From assembly GCF_041928815.1 (NCBI RefSeq), contig NZ_JBHFEI010000005.1, forward strand, positions 62,001 through 126,000: DNA of 64,000 nt. Direction: 5' to 3'. A program made the position numbers and the translations under genes. Source of the stretch: JBHFEI01 sp041928815 (GTDB lineage Bacteria; Pseudomonadota; Alphaproteobacteria; Rhizobiales; Rhizobiaceae). How positions within the stretch are numbered: position 1 is the first letter of the stretch; every line of letters begins with the position of its first letter. Positions 44,467-52,395 of the stretch are shown in pieces. Under the pieces are notes generated by a model. The model was not told the DNA's origin. It worked only from the letters and a program-made list of their open reading frames with translations, and did not search any database.

Positions 44467-46152
44467 TCATGTCGCGGCGGCGAGCGCCTGCGCGCGGATC
44501 TGGCTCAGGCTCATCTTCGGCGTGACCGCCTCCGGGTCGATGCGGATCTCGATCAGTGCCGGCCGGCCCGATCCGGCGGCGCGATGGAAGGCTCCGGCGA
44601 ATTCCTCCGTCTTCTCGACTGTCTCGCCATGCAGGCCATAGGCGCGGGCAAGGGCGGCGAAATCCGGATTGGTCAGCCGCGTGCCGGAGACGCGGCCGGG
44701 ATAATGGCGCTCCTGATGCATGCGGATCGTGCCGTACATGCCATTGTTGATGACGAGCACGATGATGCGCGCGTCATATTGCGCGGCGGTCGCCAGTTCC
44801 TGCCCGTTCATCAGGAAACATCCGTCGCCGGCAAAGGCGACGACCATGCGCCCGGGTGCGGCGAGTTTCGCCGCGACCGCCGCCGGCACGCCGTAGCCCA
44901 TCGAGCCGTTGGTCGGCCCGAGCTGGCTGCGGAAGGTGCGATACTGGTAGAAGCGGTGCGCCCAGGTGGAATAGTTGCCGGCGCCGTTGGTGATGATCGC
45001 ATCCTCGGGCAGCGTCCCGCGCAGCCAGGCCATGATCTCGCCCATCTGCACCGGACCGGGGATCTGGGGATGGACGAGATTGGCGCGGTAATCGGCATGG
45101 ACCGCCTCGACCCAGGCCGCGCGCGCCGGCGCAGAGGACGGCGACAGCCGCGCCGCCTGGGAAAGGAAGCCCGCGACCGTCGCCTGGATCGGCAGCGTCG
45201 CATGGTAGACCCGGCCGAGCTCGTCGGCGCCCGGATGGATATGGACGAGCGGCTGGCGCGGCACGGGGATGTCGACCAGCGCATAGCCGCCCGTGGTCAT
45301 TTCTCCGAGCCGCGCGCCGATCGAGACCAGAAGGTCGCAGCCGCGCAGATGCTCCATCAACTTCGCTCCCGCCGCCGGGCCGAGATCGCCGGCATAGTTC
45401 GGATGGGCGTTGTCGAAAAGGTCCTGGCAGCGGAAGGAGGCGGCGACGGGAAGGGCGAAGCGCTCGGAGACGCTCTTGAGGTCCGCGACCGCCTGCGGCG
45501 TCCAGCCGCCACCGCCGACGACCACCATCGGCCGCTCGGCCTTCGCCAAAAGGGCGGCGAGGTCGTCGAGCTGCGATCCGCCGGCATAGGTCTCCACCCG
45601 GCGATAGGCGGGCGCGTCGGCGACCGCCACCCGATCGGTCAGCATGTCCTCCGGCAGCGCCACGACGACCGGCCCCGGCCGGCCGTTGACGGCGCGGTGG
45701 AAGGCCTGGCTGACAAGCTCCGGAATGCGGGCGGCGTTCTCGATCTCCACCACCCATTTCGCCATCGGGCCGAACATGCGGCGATAGTCGATTTCCTGGA
45801 AGGCCTCGCGCTCCATCTGGTCGCGCGCCACCTGGCCGATGAAGAGGATCATCGGCGTCGAATCCTGGAATGCCGTGTGCACGCCGACCGAGGCATTGGT
45901 GGCCCCGGGTCCCCGCGTGACGAAGCAGATGCCGGGCTGGCCGGTCAGCTTGCCATGCGCCTCGGCCATATAGGCCGCTCCGCCCTCCTGCCGGCAGATG
46001 ACGAAGTCGATCGCATCGGCGGCATCGTGGAAGGCGTCGAGCACGGCGAGATAGCTTTCGCCGGGCACGCCGAAGGCGCGCGTCACGCCGTGGATCCGCA
46101 GCGCATCGACCAGGATCTCGCCGCCCGTGCGCGCCTTTTTATCCGTCGCCAT
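44467..46152 (-). CDS. thiamine diphosphate-dependent enzyme (acetolactate synthase-like)
   Basis: A 561-aa ThDP enzyme of the acetohydroxyacid synthase superfamily. The N-terminal PYR domain has the catalytic Glu in VICRQEGGAAYMAEA. A central domain follows. The C-terminal PP domain has the ThDP/Mg motif GDGCFLMNGQELATAAQYDA ending in NN. No regulatory subunit is nearby, and the operon is catabolic, so it is unlikely to be the biosynthetic IlvB. Substrate unknown. GGGAGGAGA precedes the ATG. It is the last gene of the hyu operon. Confidence 0.88.
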   Translation of the reverse strand: MATDKKARTGGEILVDALRIHGVTRAFGVPGESYLAVLDAFHDAADAIDFVICRQEGGAAYMAEAHGKLTGQPGICFVTRGPGATNASVGVHTAFQDSTPMILFIGQVARDQMEREAFQEIDYRRMFGPMAKWVVEIENAARIPELVSQAFHRAVNGRPGPVVVALPEDMLTDRVAVADAPAYRRVETYAGGSQLDDLAALLAKAERPMVVVGGGGWTPQAVADLKSVSERFALPVAASFRCQDLFDNAHPNYAGDLGPAAGAKLMEHLRGCDLLVSIGARLGEMTTGGYALVDIPVPRQPLVHIHPGADELGRVYHATLPIQATVAGFLSQAARLSPSSAPARAAWVEAVHADYRANLVHPQIPGPVQMGEIMAWLRGTLPEDAIITNGAGNYSTWAHRFYQYRTFRSQLGPTNGSMGYGVPAAVAAKLAAPGRMVVAFAGDGCFLMNGQELATAAQYDARIIVLVINNGMYGTIRMHQERHYPGRVSGTRLTNPDFAALARAYGLHGETVEKTEEFAGAFHRAAGSGRPALIEIRIDPEAVTPKMSLSQIRAQALAAAT

Positions 46153-46176
46153 GATGTCTCCTCCCGTTTGTTCTTG

Positions 46177-47370
46177 TCAGATCACAGCCTGTTCGAGAAA
46201 GGGCCGCCCGGCAACCACCCTTTCATGACCGAAGGACGAAAGATCGAGCGTGCGGAAGCCGCCATGCACGATCAGCTCGGCGAGACCGCGCCCCATGGCC
46301 GGCGACTGCTGCAGCCCGTGACCGGAAAAGCCGTTGGCGAAGAGGAAATTTTTCACCACGCCGTGCGGTCCGAGGATGACATTGTGGTCGAGCGTGCAGT
46401 AGTCGTAGTGCCCGGCCCAGGCATTCACCACCTTGATCGCCTCGAAGGCCGGCACGCGGTGCGCCAGCGCCGGCCAGATCTCCTCCTCGAACTCGTCATG
46501 CATGACGGCGAAATCGTCCGGATCGACCGCCGGGTCATGCCGGGGCGCGGTTCCCATCAGGTAGAACCTGCCTTCCGGCCGGAAGAAGACGCCGGAGGGA
46601 TCGATGGTCAGCCCGACCGGACCTTCGAGCGGCGTGCGACAGTCCACCACGAAAAGCGAGCGGCGGCGCGGCTCGACGGGGATGTCGAGCCCGGCCATGC
46701 GGGCGACATGTCTGCCGTTGGTGCCGGACGCGTTGACCAGCACGTCGCAGGCAATCGTCTGTCCGCCTTTCGTCGTCACCGAGACGATACGGTCGCCCGC
46801 GCGTCCGACCGCGACGACCTCGTCCTCGATATAATCGACGCCGAGCGCTCGGGCCTTGCGGCGAAAACCCTGCAACAGGGCGGAACTGTCGAACCAGCCC
46901 TCGCCGCGCTCGCCGGTGCTGCCGAGCGTCAGCCCGTCGGTGTTGAGCCAGGGAAAGCGGCGGGCCAGGGCCTCCGGGGCGAGCAGCGACACCTCGGCGC
47001 CGCAGGCGACCTGCGTCTCGTGATTGGCGCGCAGCACGCCGGCGCCGCGCTCGTCGCCGGCGAGGAAGAGATAGCCGTTCTCGTGGAAGCCGATCTCCGG
47101 CACATCGCCGTCGACCGCGACATTTTCCCTGAAACGGCGGATGAAATCCGTGCCGAACTGCGAGATCTTGACATTGATCGGATTGGAGAACTGGTGGCGG
47201 ATCGAACTCGACGACAGGGCCGTCGCCGAGCGGGCATAGCTCCAGTCCTTCTCGATCACCAGCACCGAGCCGGTGAAATCGGGATCGAGGGCGAGGAAAT
47301 AGGCCGTGGCGCTGCCGATGACGGCACCGCCGACGATGACGACGTCATAGGATGTTCGCGGAGCCTGCAT
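46177..47370 (-). CDS. FAD-dependent oxidoreductase, DAO family
   Basis: A 397-aa amine or amino-acid oxidase-like flavoprotein. The FAD motif is VVIVGGAVIGSATAYFL at the N-terminus, followed by VIEKD. SSSSIRHQFSNPINVKISQF and the C-terminal FLFANGFSGHGLQQSPAMGR are typical of sarcosine oxidase or dehydrogenase-like members. Likely oxidises an N-alkyl or free amino acid; exact substrate unknown. It lies 9 bp after the uronate dehydrogenase-like gene. Confidence 0.9.
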   Translation of the reverse strand: MQAPRTSYDVVIVGGAVIGSATAYFLALDPDFTGSVLVIEKDWSYARSATALSSSSIRHQFSNPINVKISQFGTDFIRRFRENVAVDGDVPEIGFHENGYLFLAGDERGAGVLRANHETQVACGAEVSLLAPEALARRFPWLNTDGLTLGSTGERGEGWFDSSALLQGFRRKARALGVDYIEDEVVAVGRAGDRIVSVTTKGGQTIACDVLVNASGTNGRHVARMAGLDIPVEPRRRSLFVVDCRTPLEGPVGLTIDPSGVFFRPEGRFYLMGTAPRHDPAVDPDDFAVMHDEFEEEIWPALAHRVPAFEAIKVVNAWAGHYDYCTLDHNVILGPHGVVKNFLFANGFSGHGLQQSPAMGRGLAELIVHGGFRTLDLSSFGHERVVAGRPFLEQAVI

Positions 47371-47379
47371 GACGGTGCC

Positions 47380-48189
47380 TCAGTGCTCGTCCTCGAAATG
47401 GCCGGCGGCGCAGAAGCTGCCGCCCTGGTAGCGCACGGCCGGATCGTTCGGATCGCCTTGCGGGGTCCTGGCGAGGATCTCGGCGCGATACGCGTCGGCG
47501 CTGTCCTGCGGCCTGTAGCCGAGCACGGCCGCCGTCCGGTTGTCCCAGAAGGCCTCCGAATTGTTCGACATGCCATAGGCGACCATGAAGCCGACACGCG
47601 GCGCGGTGAGGCACTTCTCGATCAGTTGCCGGCAGTCGCGGAAGGAGAGCCAGGTGATGAGATGGCGCCGGTCGGTCGGCTCGGGAAAACAGGAGCCGAT
47701 GCGCAGGCAGACGCTCTCGATGCCGAACTTGTCGTGGTAATAGCGGGCAAGATTCTCGACGAAGGTCTTCGACACGCCGTAGAGGCTGTCCGGCCGGGTG
47801 GGGACGGTGCCGTCGATCGTCTCGGTGCGCTCGTAATAGCCGATCGCATGGACGGAGCTCGCATAGACGATGCGCTTGACGCCGTGCCGGCGCGCCGCCT
47901 CGTAGATGTTGTAGCCGCCGGTGATGTTGGAATCGAGCACGGTGCGCCAGGGGCCTTCCAGCGACAGACCGCCGAGATGGACGATCGCGTCGCAACCCTC
48001 GACCGCCGCCGACACCCTGTCGAAGTCGGCGAGATCGAGCGGCATGTCCTCCTCGTGTTGGGCGAGATCGGCGCAAGGGGTGAGATCCGAAAGCCGGACG
48101 CTGCGGCCGAGCCGCGTGCCGGAGGCGCGCAACGCCGTGCCGATCCGGCCGGCGGCGCCGGTGACGAGGGTCTTCTGGTAATCGGTCAT
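47380..48189 (-). CDS. udh: NAD-dependent epimerase/dehydratase, uronate dehydrogenase-like
   Basis: A 269-aa extended SDR. LVTGAAGRIGTAL binds NAD. IVHLGGLSLEGPW, VYASSVHAIGYYERTE and YGVSKTFVENLARYY (Tyr-x-x-x-Lys) match the remembered Agrobacterium uronate dehydrogenase through its length, as does the ending DPNDPAVRYQGGSF. That enzyme oxidises galacturonate or glucuronate to aldaric lactones. The start overlaps the 68-aa ORF stop by ATGA. Confidence 0.82.
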   Translation of the reverse strand: MTDYQKTLVTGAAGRIGTALRASGTRLGRSVRLSDLTPCADLAQHEEDMPLDLADFDRVSAAVEGCDAIVHLGGLSLEGPWRTVLDSNITGGYNIYEAARRHGVKRIVYASSVHAIGYYERTETIDGTVPTRPDSLYGVSKTFVENLARYYHDKFGIESVCLRIGSCFPEPTDRRHLITWLSFRDCRQLIEKCLTAPRVGFMVAYGMSNNSEAFWDNRTAAVLGYRPQDSADAYRAEILARTPQGDPNDPAVRYQGGSFCAAGHFEDEH

Positions 48190-48392
48190 GGGGTCTCCTC
48201 GGATCGGCGAAGGGTCTTGAAGGCGGCGCCGACGCGGTCGCCGGCAAGGCCCAGCGTTTCGCGCGACATCGCCGAGGGAAGGTGCGGACGAACGAAGAGG
48301 CCGGAGCCGGGCCGCGTCGCGATCTTACCCCCGGCGAGGGCGTGCGGGCGACCGACGGCTTCGACCGGCGCCGTCTCGAAGGTCGTCGTCAC
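48186..48392 (-). CDS. small hypothetical protein coupled between hyuB and udh
   Basis: A 68-aa ORF with a GTG start. GTGA overlaps the hyuB stop and ATGA overlaps the udh start, so it fills the gap exactly and is likely translated by coupling. The translation begins MTTTFETAPVEAVGRPHALA and has a basic, Arg-rich C-terminal half. There are no membrane segments, cysteines or known motif. It could be a small subunit or an adaptor of unknown role; a chance frame is the alternative. Confidence 0.5.
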   Translation of the reverse strand: MTTTFETAPVEAVGRPHALAGGKIATRPGSGLFVRPHLPSAMSRETLGLAGDRVGAAFKTLRRSEETP

Positions 48393-50029
48393 GGTTCGCC
48401 ATCCCCGCCGTCGTAAAGCGTGGCCTGCGCGGGGGTGATGTAGCCGTGCCTGAGATCCTCGGCGACGGCCTCGGCCGGCCGGTCCGCTGGATCGCCGTAG
48501 CCGCCGCCGCCCGGCAGCGACAGGACGAGCCGGCGGCCCTCGGGCACGAATTGCAGCCCCTTGCCCTTCAACACCGTCCCGTCGTCGAGCGCGACGCCCC
48601 CCGCCGCCCCGTCATGGCCGCCGTCACGGCCGCGCGCGGGATGGTGGAGACGGTCGAACATGGCGGAGAAACGCAAGGCATAGCCCTCCGCCGCCTCGAT
48701 CTCGATCGTCTGGCCGAGCCCGCCGCGCCGCGCCCCCGCGCCGCCTGAGCCTTCCCGCAGTTCCTTGCGCCAGACGATGACGGGGCCGACATTCTCCGTC
48801 GCCTCGACCGGCATCGTGTGCACGCCGCTCGGAAACGCCGTCGCGTTGAGGCCGTCGAGCGATGCGCGCGCGCCGGCGCCGCCGGAATTGAACATCAGGA
48901 TTTCCGCGCCGCGCCCCTCTCCCGACACCGGCCGCAGGCTCATATGCAGGTTCCAGAGGGCGCTCGCCCCCTCCGCCGGTATCTTTCCCGGCAGCGCCTG
49001 GTGCAGGGCGCCGAGCACGAGATCCGGCACGAAATGGCCGAGCACATGGCGCACGGCGACGGGGGCGGGGCGTTTGGCGTTGAGGATGCAGCCTTCCGGC
49101 GCCGTGACCGCGAAGGGCGCGAGCGAGGCGGCATTGTTCGGGATCTCCGGCGCCACCACGCATTTGATGCCGTAGCAGGCATAGGCCTTGGCATAGACGA
49201 GCGGAACGTTGATGCCGAAGGGGCTCGCAGCCGAGGTGCCGTCGAAATCGACCAGCACCCCGTCCGGCCCGATGGTGAGGCGGGCGGCGAGATGCACCGG
49301 CGCGTCGTAACCGTCGAGATCGAGGCTGTAGGACCAGCATCCGTGCGGCAGGTGCTCCAGCCGCTCCAGCGTCGCCGCGCGGCTGTGCGCGAGGATGAAG
49401 CCGCCGATCGTCGTCAGGTCCGGAAGGTCGAATTCCGTCAGCATGTCGACGAGGCGGCGATGGCCGGTCTCGTTGCAGGCGGCAAGCGCGTGCAGGTCGC
49501 CGACCACCTTGTCGCTCTCGCGCACATTGTTGTGCACGATCTGGATCAGCGTCCGGTTGATCTCACCGCGCTCGAAGAACTTCATGATCGGGATGAAGAG
49601 GCCCTCTTCGTAGACCTCGCGCGCATCCGGCCCGAAGCCGCGCCCGCCGACATCGACGACATGGGCGGTCGCGGCGAAGTAGCCGACCAGCCTGCCCTGA
49701 TGGAAGGAGGGCGTGACGACGGTGATGTCGTGCAGGTGGCCGGTGCCCTTCCACGGGTCGTTGGTGATGTAGACGTCGCCCTCGAAGATGTTCCCGGGGC
49801 CGATGTCGCGGATGAAATGGGCGACGGACTCCGCCATGGCATTGACGTGGCCGGGCGTGCCGGTGACGGCCTGCGCCAGCATCCGGCCCTCGAGGTCGAA
49901 GATGCCGGCGGAAAGGTCGCCCGCCTCGCGCACCGAGGTGGAGAAGGCGGTGCGGATCAGCGTCTGCGCCTGCTCCTCGACGACGGAGATCAGCCGGTTC
50001 CACATGACCTGCATCCGGATATCGATCAT
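48389..50029 (-). CDS. hyuB: hydantoinase/oxoprolinase B-type subunit
   Basis: A 546-aa HyuB-family protein, partner of HyuA in ATP-dependent opening of cyclic amides. Family segments include AGIFDLEGRMLAQAVTGTPG, YITNDPWKGTGHLHDI, NVRESDKVVGDLHA and the C-terminal SLPGGGGYGDP. The ATG at 50029 (MIDIRMQVMWNRL) is chosen; the frame is open upstream but lies over hyuA. It lies 10 bp after the hyuA stop. Confidence 0.94.
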   Translation of the reverse strand: MIDIRMQVMWNRLISVVEEQAQTLIRTAFSTSVREAGDLSAGIFDLEGRMLAQAVTGTPGHVNAMAESVAHFIRDIGPGNIFEGDVYITNDPWKGTGHLHDITVVTPSFHQGRLVGYFAATAHVVDVGGRGFGPDAREVYEEGLFIPIMKFFERGEINRTLIQIVHNNVRESDKVVGDLHALAACNETGHRRLVDMLTEFDLPDLTTIGGFILAHSRAATLERLEHLPHGCWSYSLDLDGYDAPVHLAARLTIGPDGVLVDFDGTSAASPFGINVPLVYAKAYACYGIKCVVAPEIPNNAASLAPFAVTAPEGCILNAKRPAPVAVRHVLGHFVPDLVLGALHQALPGKIPAEGASALWNLHMSLRPVSGEGRGAEILMFNSGGAGARASLDGLNATAFPSGVHTMPVEATENVGPVIVWRKELREGSGGAGARRGGLGQTIEIEAAEGYALRFSAMFDRLHHPARGRDGGHDGAAGGVALDDGTVLKGKGLQFVPEGRRLVLSLPGGGGYGDPADRPAEAVAEDLRHGYITPAQATLYDGGDGEP

Positions 50030-50039
50030 CGGGCGATCC

Positions 50040-52124
50040 TCACGAGCGGGTGACGCGCAGGCAGCCGTCGCGCTGGACGACGGCACGGAAGGCGGAGGTG
50101 AGCACGGTCGACGTCTCGCGCTCGACGATGACCGCGGGGCCTTCGACGACATCGCCCGGAGACAGCGTCCCGCGCGCGACGATGCCGGCGTCGCGATAGG
50201 CGCCGGCCGCGGCCTCGAACAGGCGCCGCCGGCCCGTCGGCGCGACGACGGCGCCCTCGGCGATCGCCGGCACGCGCGCCACCGGCGGCAGCGGCGAGCG
50301 CGCCTTGACCGACCAGCCGACGATCTCGATCGGCAGTCCCTCGATGGCGCGGCCGAAGAAGCGGGCATAGGCTTCCTCGAACCGCCCCGCAATGTCGCCG
50401 ACACTGCCGTCATCAAAGGGTCCGTCGCCGAGCGGCACGGGAATGTCCCAGCCCTGTCCGGCATAGCGCATGAAGAGCGTGCGCTCGATCACCGGCGCCC
50501 CGGCGTTAAGCCCGCCCGCGACGAAGCCGAGCGCCTCGGCCTCCATCGCCGCAATAAGGCGGTTGGCGCCGGCGATATCGAACGCCGACAGCGCGAAGAC
50601 GGCGCTGCGCACCGACTCGTAGCCGAAGGGCGCGCGCAGGAAGCCGATCGCCGAGCCGACGCCGGCGCCCGGCGGCACGAGGAAAGTGGAAATCCCCATC
50701 TTCTCGCAGAGCCGCGCCGCGTGCAGAGGACCCGCCCCGCCGAAGGTGATCATGGTGAAGTCGGCGATGGCCTTGCCGCTCTCGACCGCATGCACCCGGC
50801 CGGCATTGGCCATGTTCTCGTCGACCATCTCGCAGATACCGTAGGCGGCGGCGTCCGCATCGAGGCCAAGAACGGCGCCGATCGCCGCTTCTATTGCCGC
50901 GCGTCCGAGCGGCACGGAAAGCGGTATGGCGCCGCCGGCGAAATTGTCGGGGTCGAGCTTGCCGAGGATGAGGTCGGCATCGGTGACGGTCGGCCGCGTG
51001 CCGCCGCGCCGGTAGCAGGCCGGCCCCGGCTCGGAGCCCGCCGAATGCGGCCCGACGCGGATCTGGCGCATGCCGTCGACCGAGGCGATCGAGCCGCCGC
51101 CGGCGCCGATCTCGACCATCTCGACCACGGGAATGGAGATCGGCATGCCCGACCCTTTGCGGAAGCGCCAGGTGCGCGCGACCTCGAAGGTCTTCGCTGT
51201 CTTCGGTTCGTGCTTCTCGATCAGGCAGATCTTCGCCGTCGTGCCGCCCATGTCGAAGGACAGCACCGCGTCGAGGCCGTGGCGCCGGGCGATGTCGGCG
51301 GCGAAGATCGCGCCGCCGGCGGGACCGGATTCGACGAGGCGGACGGGAAATTCCGCCGCGGTTTCCACCGAAATGATGCCACCGCCGGAATGGATCATGA
51401 AGACCGGCCCCTCGACGCCGATGCCCTTCAGCGCGACGGTGAGCCGGTCGAGATAGGACTGGATCGCCGGCTTGACATAGGCATTGGCGCAGACCGTGTT
51501 GAAGCGTTCGAATTCGCGCATCTGCGGCGAGACCTCGGACGAGATCGAAACCGAGATGTCCGGCAGGCGTTCGAGGATGGCTGCGCGCGCGGCCACTTCG
51601 TGCGCGCCATTGGCATAGGCGTGGAGAAAGCCGATCGCGACGCTGTCATAGCCGCCCGCGGAGACAGCCTCGATCGCGGCGGCGAGGGAGGCTGTCTCGA
51701 GCGGCAGCAGCACCGCGCCGGCCGCGTTCATCCGCTCGCGCACGGTGAAACGGTCGGCGCGGGCGATGAGCGCGGGCGGAAGGACGATGTCGAGATCATA
51801 CTGCTCGAAGCGGTTTTCCGTGCGCATCTCGAGCACGTCGCGAAAGCCCTCCGTGGTGACGAAGGCGGTCTTCGCGCCGCGCCGCTCGATCAGCGCGTTG
51901 GTCGCAAGCGTCGTGCCATGAATGACGAGACCGATGTCGGAGACGGCGATGCCGGCCATGGCCGCCACCCTTTCGATGCCTTCAAGGATCGCCCGCTCCG
52001 GCGCGGCATAGTCGGTCAGGAGCTTCAGCGAATGGAGCACGCCATCGAGATCGAGCGCGATGTCGGTGAAGGTACCGCCGATATCGACGCCGACCCGGCA
52101 GTTCCTCGTGACGCCCGTGACCAT
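50040..52124 (-). CDS. hyuA: hydantoinase/oxoprolinase A-type subunit
   Basis: A 694-aa HyuA-family ATPase of the ASKHA fold. The phosphate-binding motif VGVDIGGTFTDIALD is at residues 10-24. VIHGTTLATNALIERRGAKT, DMGGTTAKICLIE and FGGAGPLHAARLCEKMGI follow. Family members act with HyuB on 5-oxoproline, N-methylhydantoin, caprolactam or acetone-type substrates; the substrate here is open. It is the first gene of the operon, with the promoter at 52163-52191. Confidence 0.95.
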   Translation of the reverse strand: MVTGVTRNCRVGVDIGGTFTDIALDLDGVLHSLKLLTDYAAPERAILEGIERVAAMAGIAVSDIGLVIHGTTLATNALIERRGAKTAFVTTEGFRDVLEMRTENRFEQYDLDIVLPPALIARADRFTVRERMNAAGAVLLPLETASLAAAIEAVSAGGYDSVAIGFLHAYANGAHEVAARAAILERLPDISVSISSEVSPQMREFERFNTVCANAYVKPAIQSYLDRLTVALKGIGVEGPVFMIHSGGGIISVETAAEFPVRLVESGPAGGAIFAADIARRHGLDAVLSFDMGGTTAKICLIEKHEPKTAKTFEVARTWRFRKGSGMPISIPVVEMVEIGAGGGSIASVDGMRQIRVGPHSAGSEPGPACYRRGGTRPTVTDADLILGKLDPDNFAGGAIPLSVPLGRAAIEAAIGAVLGLDADAAAYGICEMVDENMANAGRVHAVESGKAIADFTMITFGGAGPLHAARLCEKMGISTFLVPPGAGVGSAIGFLRAPFGYESVRSAVFALSAFDIAGANRLIAAMEAEALGFVAGGLNAGAPVIERTLFMRYAGQGWDIPVPLGDGPFDDGSVGDIAGRFEEAYARFFGRAIEGLPIEIVGWSVKARSPLPPVARVPAIAEGAVVAPTGRRRLFEAAAGAYRDAGIVARGTLSPGDVVEGPAVIVERETSTVLTSAFRAVVQRDGCLRVTRS

Positions 52125-52162
52125 GCCGTTCCCCGCTCCGCGCCGCCGCGACCTCGATTTCC

Positions 52163-52191
52163 GGATATATCACTTATCATACATGTGTCAA
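52163..52191 (-). promoter_or_regulatory. hyuA promoter with GntR-like operator
   Basis: On the minus strand, TTGACA (52191-52186) and TATATC (52169-52164) with 16-bp spacing form a good sigma70-type promoter about 40 bp from the hyuA start. TATCACTTATCATA (52168-52181) lies between the boxes and shares TATCACTTAT with the SDR promoter. Confidence 0.6.
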
Positions 52192-52236
52192 GAAATCCGG
52201 CTGGCCGCCCGTGCGCGGGGAAAGCGGGAACGGCGC

Positions 52237-52263
52237 TTGACAAACGCACCGTGACCGTATTTT
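52237..52263 (+). promoter_or_regulatory. promoter of the AmiC/AmiR-dpp-fmdA operon
   Basis: TTGACA (52237-52242) is followed 15 bp later by TATTTT (52258-52263), with TTTTAAT also usable at closer to 17 bp. A leader of about 125 bases would precede the coding region and contain the attenuator. Confidence 0.55.
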
Positions 52264-52279
52264 AATCGCGCTCAAGATT

Positions 52280-52336
52280 TGGGCATTTTGCCCACCTCCT
52301 TGACATGACCTCGTCCGTCGCAGGGCAATAGCGCCC
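52280..52336 (+). promoter_or_regulatory. leader hairpins upstream of the attenuator (candidate ANTAR target)
   Basis: Hairpin 1 is TGGGC-ATTTT-GCCCA (52280-52294). Hairpin 2 is GGGC-AATAGC-GCCC (52323-52336), with a six-base loop, and its right arm overlaps the first bases of the terminator stem, so the two structures compete. Known ANTAR targets are paired hairpins with hexaloops carrying A1 and G4. Hairpin 2 has A1 but G at position 5, and hairpin 1 has a five-base loop, so the match is architectural only. Confidence 0.45.
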
Positions 52337-52379
52337 CACAACGCTCCGGTTTCCGGATCCCAAAGCGTTGTGGGTTTTT
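52335..52379 (+). terminator. intrinsic terminator (attenuator) before the AmiC-like gene
   Basis: Perfect 11-bp stem CCCACAACGCT (52335-52345) / AGCGTTGTGGG (52364-52374) followed by TTTTT. It ends 16 bp before the start codon of the first gene, so it is a leader attenuator of the operon beginning at 52396. It has no upstream gene on this strand to serve. Confidence 0.85.
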
Positions 52380-52395
52380 CGTGTTTGGAACATGT

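Noticed and set aside
44467..46152. biosynthetic acetolactate synthase IlvB
   Set aside because: No small regulatory subunit nearby, and it sits at the end of a catabolic operon; only superfamily membership is supported.
44584..48438. 1284-aa open frame on the plus strand
   Set aside because: It lies opposite the ThDP, DAO, udh and hyuB genes and is a GC-bias shadow with low-complexity Arg/Asp/His composition.
49788..52265. 825-aa plus-strand frame
   Set aside because: Antisense to hyuA and hyuB, which are unambiguous.
52280..52294. first leader hairpin as a canonical ANTAR target
   Set aside because: The loop is five bases (ATTTT), not the six-base A1/G4 loop; kept only as part of a tentative leader structure.
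52381..52395. GTG start for the AmiC-like gene
   Set aside because: It directly follows the terminator U-run and has no ribosome-binding site; ATG 52396 has GGAA at a usable distance.
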